DNA from: Puniceibacterium sediminis
Lineage (GTDB): Bacteria; Pseudomonadota; Alphaproteobacteria; Rhodobacterales; Rhodobacteraceae
DNA: 64,000 bases
Reading direction: 5' to 3'
NCBI RefSeq assembly: GCF_900188035.1
Contig: NZ_FZNN01000005.1
Location: 1-64,000 of the forward strand
Shown: positions 1 to 8,392 of the stretch, one piece after another
Layout of the letters: each line of letters opens with the position of its first letter
Numbering within the stretch: position 1 is the stretch's first letter
Notes under the pieces: generated by a model
Seen by the model: only the letters and a program-made list of their open reading frames with translations
Told to the model about the DNA's origin: nothing
The model's database searches: none
Made by a program: the position numbers and the translations under genes

Positions 1-509
1 ATCACGGCAAAACTCGTCTGTCTATCTCGTTGCCATTCCTTGTCTCCTTCATCGCAAACATTGCTCGAAAGAGACCGGAAATAAACACTGGCAAGACCAC
101 TCCACTAAGCGTCGGTTCCTGATACCAACACCGGCCCACAGACATGTCATGACGTTGCCTACTAAGCGCTTTTGCCCAATGCTCCGTCGAATATCGGTTC
201 CGTACAGCAAGAGCGAAGCAGATGAAGACCCTACCAAATGGACGTGAGCGTCCGGAATGCGGTGATCGAAATCAGTGCCAATCCGAACGACGCCATTACG
301 ACGGTATAGCCTGCCGCCGACACGACGCAATCGAATCTGTATGCCGCCTTCATTGCTTTGCGCCTACCTGCCCCCCTGCCCCGCGACAAACCCTGCAATC
401 AACGCGTCGCGGTCTGCCAGGCGCGCTTCAGCTAAGTTCGCTTGCTGAAACGGGGGCCCGAGCCCCAGCTGATTTGCGCGCCATAGCCAAAGTGCCCCAA
501 TGCCCAGTT
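1..509. other. Region without a convincing gene
   Basis: Open frames here (about 93 codons on minus, 99 on plus) overlap each other, are rich in Arg/Cys/Ser in the way random frames are, and lack a good ribosome binding site. A very short frame from 238 to 309 reads like the tail of a protein but has a stop just upstream. Base composition is lower in GC than the operons that follow. A GC-rich dyad lies near 450-466. I cannot name anything; degraded genes or an element edge beyond the window are possible. Confidence 0.4.
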
Positions 510-797
510 CTATTTGCCTGACATCGCCGCTGCCAAGGCCTCTGCACTGACGCGGCGGTAGTTCACAAATGCATTGGCACTTAGCACGACGAAAAAGCTG
601 TCCATATCTATCAGGACGAGCCCCTCTTCGAGGGCTGCACGCGTCAGCTGATCAATGTCATCTGCATACAGACGTTTGCGCCCAAGCAACTCTTTGACCT
701 GCTTGGACGACAGTCGGTACCGACCTGTCGCTTTGCCGCCAAAGTTTTTGCCGTAAAGGCCGGCCAGCTGCTGGGCAGCGATCTGGAAGACGGTCAT
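510..797 (-). CDS. Small conserved-looking hypothetical protein (95 aa)
   Basis: A 95-residue protein of unknown function. The ATG at 797 is preceded by a GAGGG ribosome binding site about six bases upstream, which supports a real gene. It has no signal peptide or membrane segment. The composition is that of a folded cytosolic helix-rich protein: an N-terminal Ala/Gln/Leu helix, a central Lys/Arg-rich stretch (about residues 22-43), then an acidic and hydrophobic segment containing DMDSFFVVLS. It is transcribed divergently from mgtE with about 90 bp between them, so the two may share a control region. I do not recognise the family and propose no function. Confidence 0.6.
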   Translation of the reverse strand: MTVFQIAAQQLAGLYGKNFGGKATGRYRLSSKQVKELLGRKRLYADDIDQLTRAALEEGLVLIDMDSFFVVLSANAFVNYRRVSAEALAAAMSGK

Positions 798-887
798 TCA
801 CACCCTCATCGTTACCAATGGTTATATTTTTTTATCTATAGACAACTTTTTATTGCCTATGTAAACACCCAGCAAGGAGACTGTCAC

Positions 888-2261
888 ATGAACCAAGCGG
901 TTAACTCGATTGAGCTGGACATAGATTTGTCTGAAGAACTGGGGGCTGCGGCAACAGCTGGCGATGCGGCGCGTCTCAATGCGTTGTTCGAACGGCTTTC
1001 CCTTGCAGAGGCCCTGCGGGAATTGCTGGAGCTGTCAGCAGATGACCGTCGCAAGGTACTTACGCTGATCTCGCCAGAGGTGGCTGCCGGCCTTGTCGAA
1101 GAAGCGCCCCACGAACTTGGCGCCGATCTGATGGAGGATCTTGAGCCCGCCCGCGCGCGGGAAATCATGGACGAGATGGACTCGGACGTGCAGGCCGACC
1201 TGATCGGTGACATGGAAGCCGCCGAGGCCGAGGCCATCCTGAGCCAGATGGACGCTGAAGAGGCGGCCGAAGTCCGTCGTTTGTCTGGTTATGACGATGA
1301 CACGGCCGGCGGTCTGATGATGTCCGAGGTGTTTGAGTGTCGCAGCACGATGACAGTCAGCGATGTGATCAAGGTCATTGCGAAGGATGACGAAGATGTG
1401 GACCGGTATCGCGGTCAGCACCCTTATATCGTCGATGAGGCCGGAAAACTGGTGGGCGTGGTGTCGCTGCGCGGATTGCTTGCGACCAAACGGGCGGCAT
1501 TGCTGACCACCATCATGGTCAAGCCGATGTCAGTGCAAGTTGATACCGATCTGTCCGATCTGGAGGATATCTTCGACAAGTACGACTTTCTTGGCGTGCC
1601 TGTCGTCGACGCATCGGGTGAGTTGCTTGGCGTGGTCTCGCGCGACGCTGTCTCCAAGGCATTGCTGGAACGCGCCGAAAGCGAGAACCTGAAACTGCAG
1701 GGTGTGGTCGGGGACGAACTGCGCTCCATGCCCACAGGTTTGCGCTCGCGGCGCAGGCTTGTGTGGTTGTCGGCCAACATCATTCTGAACATGATCGCCG
1801 CGTCAGTCATCTCCGCCTACGAAGAAACCCTGCTCGCAGTGATCGCGATCGCGGTCTTCCTGCCGATGGTGTCGGACATGTCCGGCTGTTCGGGCAATCA
1901 GGCCGTGGGCGTGACCATGCGCGAGCTGAGCCTTGGCCTTGTCCGGCCCAAGGACGCCGTGAAGGTCTGGTTCAAGGAAATCAGCGTGGGCATCATCAAC
2001 GGCATCGCGCTTGGCATCCTGATCGGCATCGTTGCCTGGATCTGGAAGGGCTCACCGGCACTTGGCCTCGTGATCGGTGCCGCACTTGCGCTGAACACCA
2101 TGCTGGCCGTGTCGATTGGTGGTGTTGTGCCGCTTCTGCTCAAGCGGATTGGCCAGGACCCGGCCGTCGCCAGCGGGCCGTTGTTGACGACCGTAACTGA
2201 TATGGCGGGGTTCTTCTTTGTTCTCAGCCTTGCAACGCTGATGATGCCATGGCTGGTGTGA
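888..2261 (+). CDS. mgtE: Magnesium transporter MgtE
   Basis: A 457-residue inner-membrane Mg2+ channel of the MgtE family, normal length. The domain order is visible: an acidic N-terminal superhelical MgtE_N domain (about residues 20-130), two CBS domains (about 135-255) carrying the DDDTAGGLMM linker start, a plug helix, then five hydrophobic segments from about 285 to the C-terminus. In the family, cytosolic Mg2+ bound between the N and CBS domains closes the pore. The ATG at 888 follows an AAGGAG ribosome site. It leads an operon: the next gene starts inside its last codons (2249 versus stop at 2261). Pairing Mg2+ transport with a RimK module is unexplained. Confidence 0.95.
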   Translation: MNQAVNSIELDIDLSEELGAAATAGDAARLNALFERLSLAEALRELLELSADDRRKVLTLISPEVAAGLVEEAPHELGADLMEDLEPARAREIMDEMDSDVQADLIGDMEAAEAEAILSQMDAEEAAEVRRLSGYDDDTAGGLMMSEVFECRSTMTVSDVIKVIAKDDEDVDRYRGQHPYIVDEAGKLVGVVSLRGLLATKRAALLTTIMVKPMSVQVDTDLSDLEDIFDKYDFLGVPVVDASGELLGVVSRDAVSKALLERAESENLKLQGVVGDELRSMPTGLRSRRRLVWLSANIILNMIAASVISAYEETLLAVIAIAVFLPMVSDMSGCSGNQAVGVTMRELSLGLVRPKDAVKVWFKEISVGIINGIALGILIGIVAWIWKGSPALGLVIGAALALNTMLAVSIGGVVPLLLKRIGQDPAVASGPLLTTVTDMAGFFFVLSLATLMMPWLV

Positions 2262-2719
2262 ACGTGAAAAAGATCAAGAAAAACAAGCCTGATCTGATGG
2301 TCATTGGCTGGATGGAGCATCTGGACCTTCCGGATCTTGGTCTGCATCAGATCAAAGCCAAGATTGATACCGGCGCACGCACCTCTGCCCTGCATGCGAC
2401 CCAGATCAAGACCTTTGTTCGCGATGGCGAGGATTGGGTCAGGTTTCAGGCGCAGGCAGATGAAGACGAACCTGAGGTCACAGTAGAAGCGCCCATTCAC
2501 GACCGGCGCGAAATCAAGAACACCAGCGGCATCCCCGAAGAGCGGATCATCATCCGCACAAAGCTGAAACTGACGGACCGGACCTGGACCATTTCCGTTT
2601 CACTGACGGACCGCAGCAACATGCGGTTCCAGATGATCGTGGGGCGTACCGCACTGAGAAACCACAATATCGCAGTGCACACGCGCCGCGCAAACCTGAC
2701 CAGCACTTTTGGACAGTAA
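2249..2719 (+). CDS. RimK-associated retropepsin-like zinc protease family protein (DUF785)
   Basis: A 156-residue protein of the 'putative ATP-dependent zinc protease' family (RimK-linked, retropepsin-like). The diagnostic stretch is KIDTGARTSALHA at about residues 34-46, with the DTGA signature of a single-chain aspartic protease lobe. The C-terminal half ends with MIVGRTALRN, also typical. There is no signal peptide, so it should act in the cytosol. The start overlaps the mgtE end by 13 bp; later GTG codons at 2258 and 2264 are alternatives. It sits directly before rimK, the usual partner of this family. Processing of RimK products is a guess; activity in this family is poorly established. 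Confidence 0.85.
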   Translation: MAGVNVKKIKKNKPDLMVIGWMEHLDLPDLGLHQIKAKIDTGARTSALHATQIKTFVRDGEDWVRFQAQADEDEPEVTVEAPIHDRREIKNTSGIPEERIIIRTKLKLTDRTWTISVSLTDRSNMRFQMIVGRTALRNHNIAVHTRRANLTSTFGQ

Positions 2720-2746
2720 CGCCTTTTAGGCAGAAAGGATTTTCCC

Positions 2747-3652
2747 GTGAAAATCGCAATGATGGCACGTAACCCCAATCTGTATTCACACAAGCGCCTG
2801 AAAGAGGCTGCTGAGGCACGAGGCCACGAGCTACACATCATCAACACGCTGCGCTGCTACATGAACATCGCGTCTCGGCGTCCTGAAATGTACTACAATG
2901 GTGAAAAGCTGGAAGGCTTTGACGCCGTCATCCCGCGGATCGGGGCGTCTGTGACGTTTTATGGTCTGGCTGTGCTGCGCCAATTCGAAATGATGGGTGT
3001 CTACCCGTTGAACGAAAGCGTTGCGATTGGCCGCAGCCGGGACAAGCTGCGTTCGATGCAGCTGTTGGCGCGTGATGGTATCGGCCTGCCGGTGACGACT
3101 TTTGCCCATGACCCCAAGCAGACTGACGAAGTGCTTGAACTTGCAGGCGGCGCGCCTGTGGTGATCAAGCTGCTGGAAGGCACGCAAGGCATCGGTGTGG
3201 TTCTGGCCGATACAAAGCGGTCTGCCAAGTCGGTGGTCGAAGCGTTCCGTGGCGCGGGCGTCAACATCCTGTTGCAGGAGTTCATCAAGGAAGCCGGTGG
3301 CACCGACATCCGCGCGATCGTCGTGGGAGGCAAGGTGATTGCCGCGATGAAACGCACCGGAGCCGAGGGCGATTTCCGTTCCAACCTGCACCGTGGTGGG
3401 TCTGCCCAGCTGATCAAGCTTTCGCCCGAGGAACGCTCGACCGCCATTCGTGCGGCCAAGTCGATGGGCCTGAACGTCTGTGGTGTCGATATGCTGCGCG
3501 CCAACCACGGCCCGGTGGTGATGGAGGTCAACTCATCGCCAGGCCTGGAAGGCGTTGAAACTGCGACCGGTCTGGATGTGGCAGGCAAGATCATCGAATA
3601 CCTTGAAAAGGGTGCCAGCACAGGTTCGACCAAGACAAAAGGCAAAGGCTGA
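2747..3652 (+). CDS. rimK: RimK-type alpha-L-glutamate ligase (ribosomal S6 modification protein)
   Basis: A 301-residue ATP-grasp ligase. In E. coli RimK adds glutamates to the C-terminus of ribosomal protein S6; homologues make other poly-alpha-glutamate tails. The N-terminal pre-ATP-grasp domain starts [18 protein letters not shown]. The ATP-binding and Mg-binding elements are seen as [18 protein letters not shown] (about residues 140-157), [12 protein letters not shown], and [12 protein letters not shown] near residue 258, where Glu and Asn bind Mg2+. The ATG follows an AGAAAGGA ribosome site. It lies third in the mgtE operon, and its stop overlaps the next start (TGATG at 3650-3654). The true substrate in this organism is not known. 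Confidence 0.92.
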   Translation: MKIAMMARNPNLYSHKRLKEAAEARGHELHIINTLRCYMNIASRRPEMYYNGEKLEGFDAVIPRIGASVTFYGLAVLRQFEMMGVYPLNESVAIGRSRDKLRSMQLLARDGIGLPVTTFAHDPKQTDEVLELAGGAPVVIKLLEGTQGIGVVLADTKRSAKSVVEAFRGAGVNILLQEFIKEAGGTDIRAIVVGGKVIAAMKRTGAEGDFRSNLHRGGSAQLIKLSPEERSTAIRAAKSMGLNVCGVDMLRANHGPVVMEVNSSPGLEGVETATGLDVAGKIIEYLEKGASTGSTKTKGKG

Positions 3653-4695
3653 TGCCCCGCCGCGCAGCGTTTGAGATCGGGGCCCATAGCATCCCCGCAG
3701 GCACCCGGCAGACCGTTGACCTTCCGGTCAGCGTTCTGTCGGACCACACGCCCGTGTCGATGTCGGTGCATGTCGTTCACGGCAAGGCCGATGGCCCGAC
3801 TGTGTTTGTCAGCGCCGGTATCCACGGGGACGAAGTGATTGGCGTCGAAATCGTGCGACGTCTCTTGCGGGCGCCCAATCTCAAATCGCTGCGCGGCACC
3901 CTTATCGTGATCCCGATTGTGAATGCCTTCGGGTTCCTCAACCATTCGCGTTACCTGCCTGACCGGCGTGACCTGAACAGGATGTTTCCGGGCACGCCGG
4001 GCGGATCGCTTGCCTCGCGGCTGGCCTATCTGTTCCTGACCGAGATCGTCGCCCGAAGTGATCTGGGCATCGACCTTCATTCCGCGGCGATCCATCGGAC
4101 CAACCTGCCGCAGGTGCGAATTTCGCCCGACAACCCCTATACCGCCAAATTGGCCGAGGTGTTTGGCGCCCCTGTGATCCTGCAATCACCGCTGCGCGAA
4201 GGGTCGCTACGCGGTGCCGCCAAAGAGATCGGCAAGGATATCCTGCTGTACGAAGCAGGCGAAGGTCTGCGGTTTGACGAAATGTCCGTGCGCGCCGGCG
4301 TCGCTGGAATCCTGCGGGTCCTTAGCCATGTGGGCCAGATCCCCGCCAAGGGCATCGCCAAACCCAAAGCTGCGCCGCAATACTGCATGTCCAGCAAATG
4401 GCTGCGCGCGCCCGCCGGCGGGCTACTGCGGACCTTTCGTGCCGAGGGCGATGTCGTCGCACAGGGCGACGTGATGGCCGTCGTCGCAGACCCCTTCGGA
4501 GAAGCCGAACAGGAAATCATCGCCCCGTTCAAGGGCATCGTGGTCGGCCGCGCCGTGCTGCCAATCGTCAACGAAGGCGATGCCGTCTTTCACCTTGCGC
4601 GCGTGAAATCTATCTCCGTCGCCGAAGGCGCCGTCGAAGATCTGAACGATCAGCTGACCGATGATCCGCTCTTTGACGAAGATGAAATCATCTGA
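3652..4695 (+). CDS. Succinylglutamate desuccinylase/aspartoacylase (M14-like) family hydrolase
   Basis: A 347-residue zinc hydrolase of the AstE/AspA family. Zinc ligands are His58 and Glu61 in SAGIHGDE and His143 in GIDLHSAA; further family features are the Asn/Arg stretch around residues 94-110 (FLNHSRYLPDRRDLNRMF). After about residue 245 a second, barrel-sandwich-like domain follows (KWLRAPAGGLL to EGDAVFHLA), common in this subfamily. There is no signal peptide. It starts on the rimK stop (TGATG), so it is translationally coupled. Such enzymes cleave acyl- or glutamyl-amide bonds, so it could trim what RimK adds; that is inference from context only. It ends the operon. Confidence 0.85.
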   Translation: MPRRAAFEIGAHSIPAGTRQTVDLPVSVLSDHTPVSMSVHVVHGKADGPTVFVSAGIHGDEVIGVEIVRRLLRAPNLKSLRGTLIVIPIVNAFGFLNHSRYLPDRRDLNRMFPGTPGGSLASRLAYLFLTEIVARSDLGIDLHSAAIHRTNLPQVRISPDNPYTAKLAEVFGAPVILQSPLREGSLRGAAKEIGKDILLYEAGEGLRFDEMSVRAGVAGILRVLSHVGQIPAKGIAKPKAAPQYCMSSKWLRAPAGGLLRTFRAEGDVVAQGDVMAVVADPFGEAEQEIIAPFKGIVVGRAVLPIVNEGDAVFHLARVKSISVAEGAVEDLNDQLTDDPLFDEDEII

Positions 4696-5102
4696 TGAAC
4701 GTATTGGCGTCTTTTCAGCCGATCCAGGGCAGTCAATGACGGCTATCAAAGGGCATTCATTTTAGAATTATTAATTTATCGCCTTTCTCGTCTCTGGAGG
4801 CGTTTTGATAGCAACCGACTACTCCGTATCTTTGCAAGCCATGAAAATTTCGAAAAAAACGGATCGGCCAACGTTGAACTTTTCGGAATTGGAACTGCTG
4901 CCACCAGATGGGCTTCCTACCGGTCGGGTCACCCGAAATTTGCCGCCCGCCGTTACCGATGACCGAAAGCATTTAAATGCGACATCACCATCACTGAGGC
5001 TGACATATTACGCCCAACATAGATGGCGTCTGGATCCTAAAGGCGGTAATTAACTTTTAAAGAAATTGAACTTCAGCTTTCCGCACAGATGCCTTCTGTC
5101 AG
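4696..5102. other. AT-richer intergenic stretch
   Basis: Between the hydrolase and the receiver gene the sequence drops in GC and has no strong gene. The only candidate is a short TTG-start frame at 4805-5053, listed separately. No clear intrinsic terminator was found for either flanking operon. Confidence 0.5.
4805..5053 (+). CDS. Possible small protein, TTG start (82 aa)
   Basis: An 82-residue open frame starting with TTG; a GGAGG ribosome site ends about four bases before it, which is the main reason to list it. The product has no recognisable motif, signal peptide or membrane segment: residues 1-35 are mixed and polar, then Pro/Arg-rich (LPPDGLPTGRVTRNLPP). It stands alone on the plus strand between convergent neighbours in AT-richer DNA. 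An overlapping 71-codon frame on the minus strand weakens the case. It may be a gene fragment or chance. Confidence 0.25.
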   Translation: MIATDYSVSLQAMKISKKTDRPTLNFSELELLPPDGLPTGRVTRNLPPAVTDDRKHLNATSPSLRLTYYAQHRWRLDPKGGN

Positions 5103-5525
5103 TCAGTCACCCTTTGGAAAACAAAGAGTATGAATGTGCTCGACGTCTTCATCATTCATTGGATTCGTAAAATAACCTTTCACGACTTTCAAGCCTTTGG
5201 CTCTTTCACGGTCGCTCGGGTTATTGGACGATGTCAAAAATATCGCGACAATCCTGTCAGGTCCGCATTCCGTCTCTAGTCGGCGTTCAAGTTCCTCCAA
5301 GGTTTCGAAACCGTTCAAGCCAGGCATGTTGATGTCCATAAAGATCAGAGCTACGCGCTCCGGCGAAACGGCTTTCCAATCCTGAGAAAAGAATTGCTCC
5401 AGAAATAGATCACCAGATAGAGCCTCTAGAATCTCGCCAAAAAAGCCCGATTTCGCAATGCGCCGGTAGGCCACATAGCGGTCCAATTTTTCATCGTTGA
5501 CCAAAAATACAGTGACTTCAGACAC
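5103..5525 (-). CDS. Single-domain response regulator (receiver only), altered active site
   Basis: A 140-residue receiver domain with no output domain. The phosphoacceptor is Asp64 in IFMDINMPGLNGFE, and the switch Thr98 is present in IFLTSS. Two usual residues differ: the acidic pair reads N10-D11-E12 (VNDE instead of VDDE), and the invariant Lys-Pro near the end is Asn121-Pro122 (GYFTNP). Lys loss in this family usually impairs normal phospho-signalling, so the output may differ. The start is GTG at 5525, with GAGG upstream, and overlaps the kinase stop by 8 bp, so the pair is co-transcribed and coupled. The partner is presumably the PAS kinase upstream. Confidence 0.85.
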   Translation of the reverse strand: MSEVTVFLVNDEKLDRYVAYRRIAKSGFFGEILEALSGDLFLEQFFSQDWKAVSPERVALIFMDINMPGLNGFETLEELERRLETECGPDRIVAIFLTSSNNPSDRERAKGLKVVKGYFTNPMNDEDVEHIHTLCFPKGD

Positions 5526-6978
5526 GTGAAGCCTCGCTCAAAGGAAGGGAAAAAGAAAACTCTGCTCCCTCACCTTCGGTACTTGTAAAAGTTAGAGTTC
5601 CGCCCATCCGGTCAATCTGCTTGCGAACGAGGGCAAGCCCCAAACCGTCGCCGCTTTTCTCATTGATACGCCTGAACATCTGCATAACCTCCGACTTGTT
5701 TTTCTCAGGAATTCCGATCCCGTTATCTGCGACCGTGACGGATAAAAAACCGGCTTCGAACAGACTGCTGACGTGGATTTCATGGGTGGGTTTTGCCGGG
5801 TCACCGTATCTGAGTGCGTTGGAAATGAGGTTTTCCAAGATCAGCTTGAGGGTGCCGAGCTCTGTCGATACCGGATCACTATGCCCCATAACCAGAACCA
5901 GTTGCGTGTCGCTATTGGTTCCGCCGGTGAGATCAATCCAAATCTCACGAATGGTTTCCTCGAGTGAAAATCTCTCGATCGGCAGTTTTTCGTGGCCGGC
6001 ACGGGCGATTTTAAGGATGCCCTCAACCTTTTTGGCACTTCTGCCACTGATCTCCAAAATCGTCTTTAAATTTTTCCGCACTTCGTCATGGTTGTTTTCC
6101 TCAAGATCTTCGAGGCAAATGGCCAAAAGACCAGCGATTGAGGAAAGAGGTGCCTTCAGATCGTGGCTGGCACTGTAAGCAAAATGTGACAGTTCCACAT
6201 TCAACGCTTCCAGTTCTCTGGATTTGTCCGCAAGGGCCTCCATCGCGGCAACCCGTTCGGACAAGTCTATGATCGTGCTCATCACCAGTTTTCCATCAGG
6301 AGAATCGACCGGCGTCAGGGTAATTCCGACCGGGATCTTCGCCCCGTTGCGGTGGCGCGCAAAAAGATCGCGCCCGGCGCCCATCCGACGAGTCTCGCTC
6401 GCCGTCATGTAGCTTCCGACATAAACAGGATGCGAGCGATGGAATTCATCCGGGACCAAAAGCTCTACGGGTCGATTCAGCAGATCGCCATTGGCGTACC
6501 CGAACAATTTTTCCGCAGCCATGTTCACAAAGACAATACCTCCGCTCTCATTGACCATTACCATCGCGCTAGCCGCAGCATTCATTGCTAAATGCATACG
6601 TTCTTCATGGCTTTTGCGCTGGCGAATGTCGATTGCAGCCACAAGGGCCCAGGTTTCGTCCCCATTCTTTACCGGCTCCAACCCGAGCTCCAACGCAATG
6701 ATTTTGCCGGATTTAGTCACTCCGTTCAGCTCGCGGCCGGCCCCCATACTTCGCTTGGTCGGCACCCGATAATAGGCATCGCGTAGTTCGGGGTGCTGGC
6801 TGCGCACGGCATCGGGGACAAGCACGTCAACCGTCTGATTTAGCAGTTCGCCGTCATCATATTCAAAAAGTTCGTGAAACCCGGAATTTGCTAATAATAT
6901 TTCGCCAGACATCGAGGCGAGCAGCATCGGGACAGGAGAAATCTCGAAAGCCAACCGGTATTTTTCGACAAATGACAT
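5518..6978 (-). CDS. PAS-PAS sensor histidine kinase
   Basis: A 486-residue soluble kinase with no membrane segments. Two PAS domains occupy about residues 5-120 and 128-245; both contain a similar block (RxMGAGR at residues 76-82 and 197-203), suggesting a duplication. The HisKA domain has the H-box SASHDLKAPLSS with His272. The HATPase_c domain has the N-box LENLISNALR (381-390), the G1 box DNGIGIPE (418-425) and the G2 box GDGLGLAL. I chose ATG 6978 because the first PAS domain begins there with an AGGG ribosome site; a longer frame to 7080 adds an unlikely tail. The ligand is unknown. GC is visibly lower than in the flanking operons. Confidence 0.88.
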   Translation of the reverse strand: MSFVEKYRLAFEISPVPMLLASMSGEILLANSGFHELFEYDDGELLNQTVDVLVPDAVRSQHPELRDAYYRVPTKRSMGAGRELNGVTKSGKIIALELGLEPVKNGDETWALVAAIDIRQRKSHEERMHLAMNAAASAMVMVNESGGIVFVNMAAEKLFGYANGDLLNRPVELLVPDEFHRSHPVYVGSYMTASETRRMGAGRDLFARHRNGAKIPVGITLTPVDSPDGKLVMSTIIDLSERVAAMEALADKSRELEALNVELSHFAYSASHDLKAPLSSIAGLLAICLEDLEENNHDEVRKNLKTILEISGRSAKKVEGILKIARAGHEKLPIERFSLEETIREIWIDLTGGTNSDTQLVLVMGHSDPVSTELGTLKLILENLISNALRYGDPAKPTHEIHVSSLFEAGFLSVTVADNGIGIPEKNKSEVMQMFRRINEKSGDGLGLALVRKQIDRMGGTLTFTSTEGEGAEFSFSLPLSEASRV

Positions 6979-7129
6979 CTCGCACCCTGACTTCCAATTT
7001 TGGCCCCTTGGGGAGGTCCGCATAGGGGTCAATGAACACTGCCGAAGAAGTCTTAAAATTAGGTTGCATGCCTTCGGCACCGACCATCTTGTGCACCCAA
7101 TTCATGGCACCTGTGGTGGCACCAATCAT
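6979..7129 (-). other. Short open frame upstream of the kinase, unresolved
   Basis: A frame starting at 7129 (MIGATTGAMNWVHKMVGAEG) reads like protein for about 50 codons, then runs into the kinase start in another frame and stops at 6863. It could be a small leader gene, a remnant of a larger gene, or chance. No clear ribosome site or known motif. Confidence 0.2.
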
Positions 7130-7292
7130 GGTTTTGCCCCCCCCTGAAGGTTAGCCCACAGTACAAGTGTGGGAACATGTTCAGTCGCGTTGCAGCTACC
7201 CATCGTGTCCTGGTAAACTAGGCAGGCCGGGCCGCTGGACTCAGAAGCATGGGATTTGCACCATGGCCTTTTCAGTTACTTAACTCCGAATT

Positions 7293-8252
7293 CTAAACGT
7301 CGTAGGTTCGCTCTGCCATCGGCACCGCGTCCAGTTCGGCGTTCAGCATTTCTAGCAATGCCGCTTCTGCGCGGTTCAGGCTGCGTCTGGCGTTGGTCAG
7401 CATGTGAATGTCCACGGCGGGAAGGGCTGTGTAGGGCGGCAACTGCCACAGCAGGCCTGCGTTCACATCCTTGCGCGCCACATGCAGCGGCAGGGCGCCG
7501 ATGCCGATATTGGCGACAATCATGCGCCTCACCTCTGGCAGGTTCGACGACAACCCCTTTGGGTCCGGCCGCATGCCCAGCTGCCTGCGCATATGTGCCA
7601 CGCCAGACAGGGGGCCGTCGATTTCATCGGTTTGGAAGGATACCGCATCTTCGTTCCGAAGCTCGGAAATGTCGATGTCTTTGCGCCCATAAAGCCGGTG
7701 CGGAGGGCCGCAGAACAAACCAAAGAATTCGCGGAACAGAACCCGAGTTTCCAGCCCGGCAGGCGGTTCGCGCAGCAGGCAGACACCAAAGGTGACGCGA
7801 TTCTGCTGCAAAAGGGCAATCACATCGGCGCTGTCCAAGGTCGAGATCGTATAGCTCACCCGTGGATATAGCGCATTGAAGCGTTCCAGAACCGCATCGA
7901 AATGCGGGGAAACGACATGGCTGGCCATCGCGATGCTGATCTGGCCTGTCACCACCTCTTCCAAGCTGTTCATCAGATCCGGCAGTTGCGCGACCGAACC
8001 AAAAAGCGATCTGGCCTCGGCATACAGAACCCGGCCCCAGGGTGTGACGCTGAAATGCTTGGGCGATCGGTTGACCAGCTTGCGGCCGGTGATCTCCTCA
8101 AGCCGCTTCAGGGCGGCACTGATCGTTGGTTGCTTGAGACCGAGAAAATGCGCCGCAGGCGTGATTCCGCCCTCATCCACCACGACCATAAAGGTCCGCA
8201 GAAGGTTCCAGTCCAGGTTCCAGGGAAAGCGCTGTTCGTACTTCTTAATCAT
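7293..8252 (-). CDS. LysR family transcriptional regulator
   Basis: A 319-residue LysR regulator. The N-terminal winged helix-turn-helix lies at about residues 13-72 (LLRTFMVVVDEGGITPAAHFLGLKQPTISAALKRLEEITGRKLV), followed by a linker helix and a LysR substrate-binding domain (about 95-300). It is divergent from the amino-acid ABC transporter operon, with about 140 bp between start codons, the classic layout for a LysR activator of its neighbour. A dyad ATAGAT-TTG-ATCTAT covers its own start codon, which suggests autoregulation. The effector is likely the substrate of the divergent operon, an inference from context. Confidence 0.9.
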   Translation of the reverse strand: MIKKYEQRFPWNLDWNLLRTFMVVVDEGGITPAAHFLGLKQPTISAALKRLEEITGRKLVNRSPKHFSVTPWGRVLYAEARSLFGSVAQLPDLMNSLEEVVTGQISIAMASHVVSPHFDAVLERFNALYPRVSYTISTLDSADVIALLQQNRVTFGVCLLREPPAGLETRVLFREFFGLFCGPPHRLYGRKDIDISELRNEDAVSFQTDEIDGPLSGVAHMRRQLGMRPDPKGLSSNLPEVRRMIVANIGIGALPLHVARKDVNAGLLWQLPPYTALPAVDIHMLTNARRSLNRAEAALLEMLNAELDAVPMAERTYDV

Positions 8253-8265
8253 AGATTTGATCTAT
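8251..8265. promoter_or_regulatory. Putative LysR operator (T-N11-A dyad) in the divergent promoter
   Basis: Perfect inverted repeat ATAGAT-TTG-ATCTAT. The inner 13 bases, 8252-8264, are T-N11-A with dyad symmetry, the LysR-box pattern. A further ATCTAT lies at 8282-8287. It overlaps the regulator's start codon. Confidence 0.4.
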
Positions 8266-8392
8266 TTTACGTATCGGAATTATCTATTTGCCCTATGACA
8301 GACTGTGGCGCAACCTGTGATTCATGAGGTCTTTGCCTTGCGTCCTGAGGGTCGCAGGGAAAAAGGCACGTACAAGATCAGGGGAAATTGAA

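Noticed and set aside
450-466. GC-rich dyad as a terminator
   Set aside because: No gene on either side ends there and no T-tract follows.
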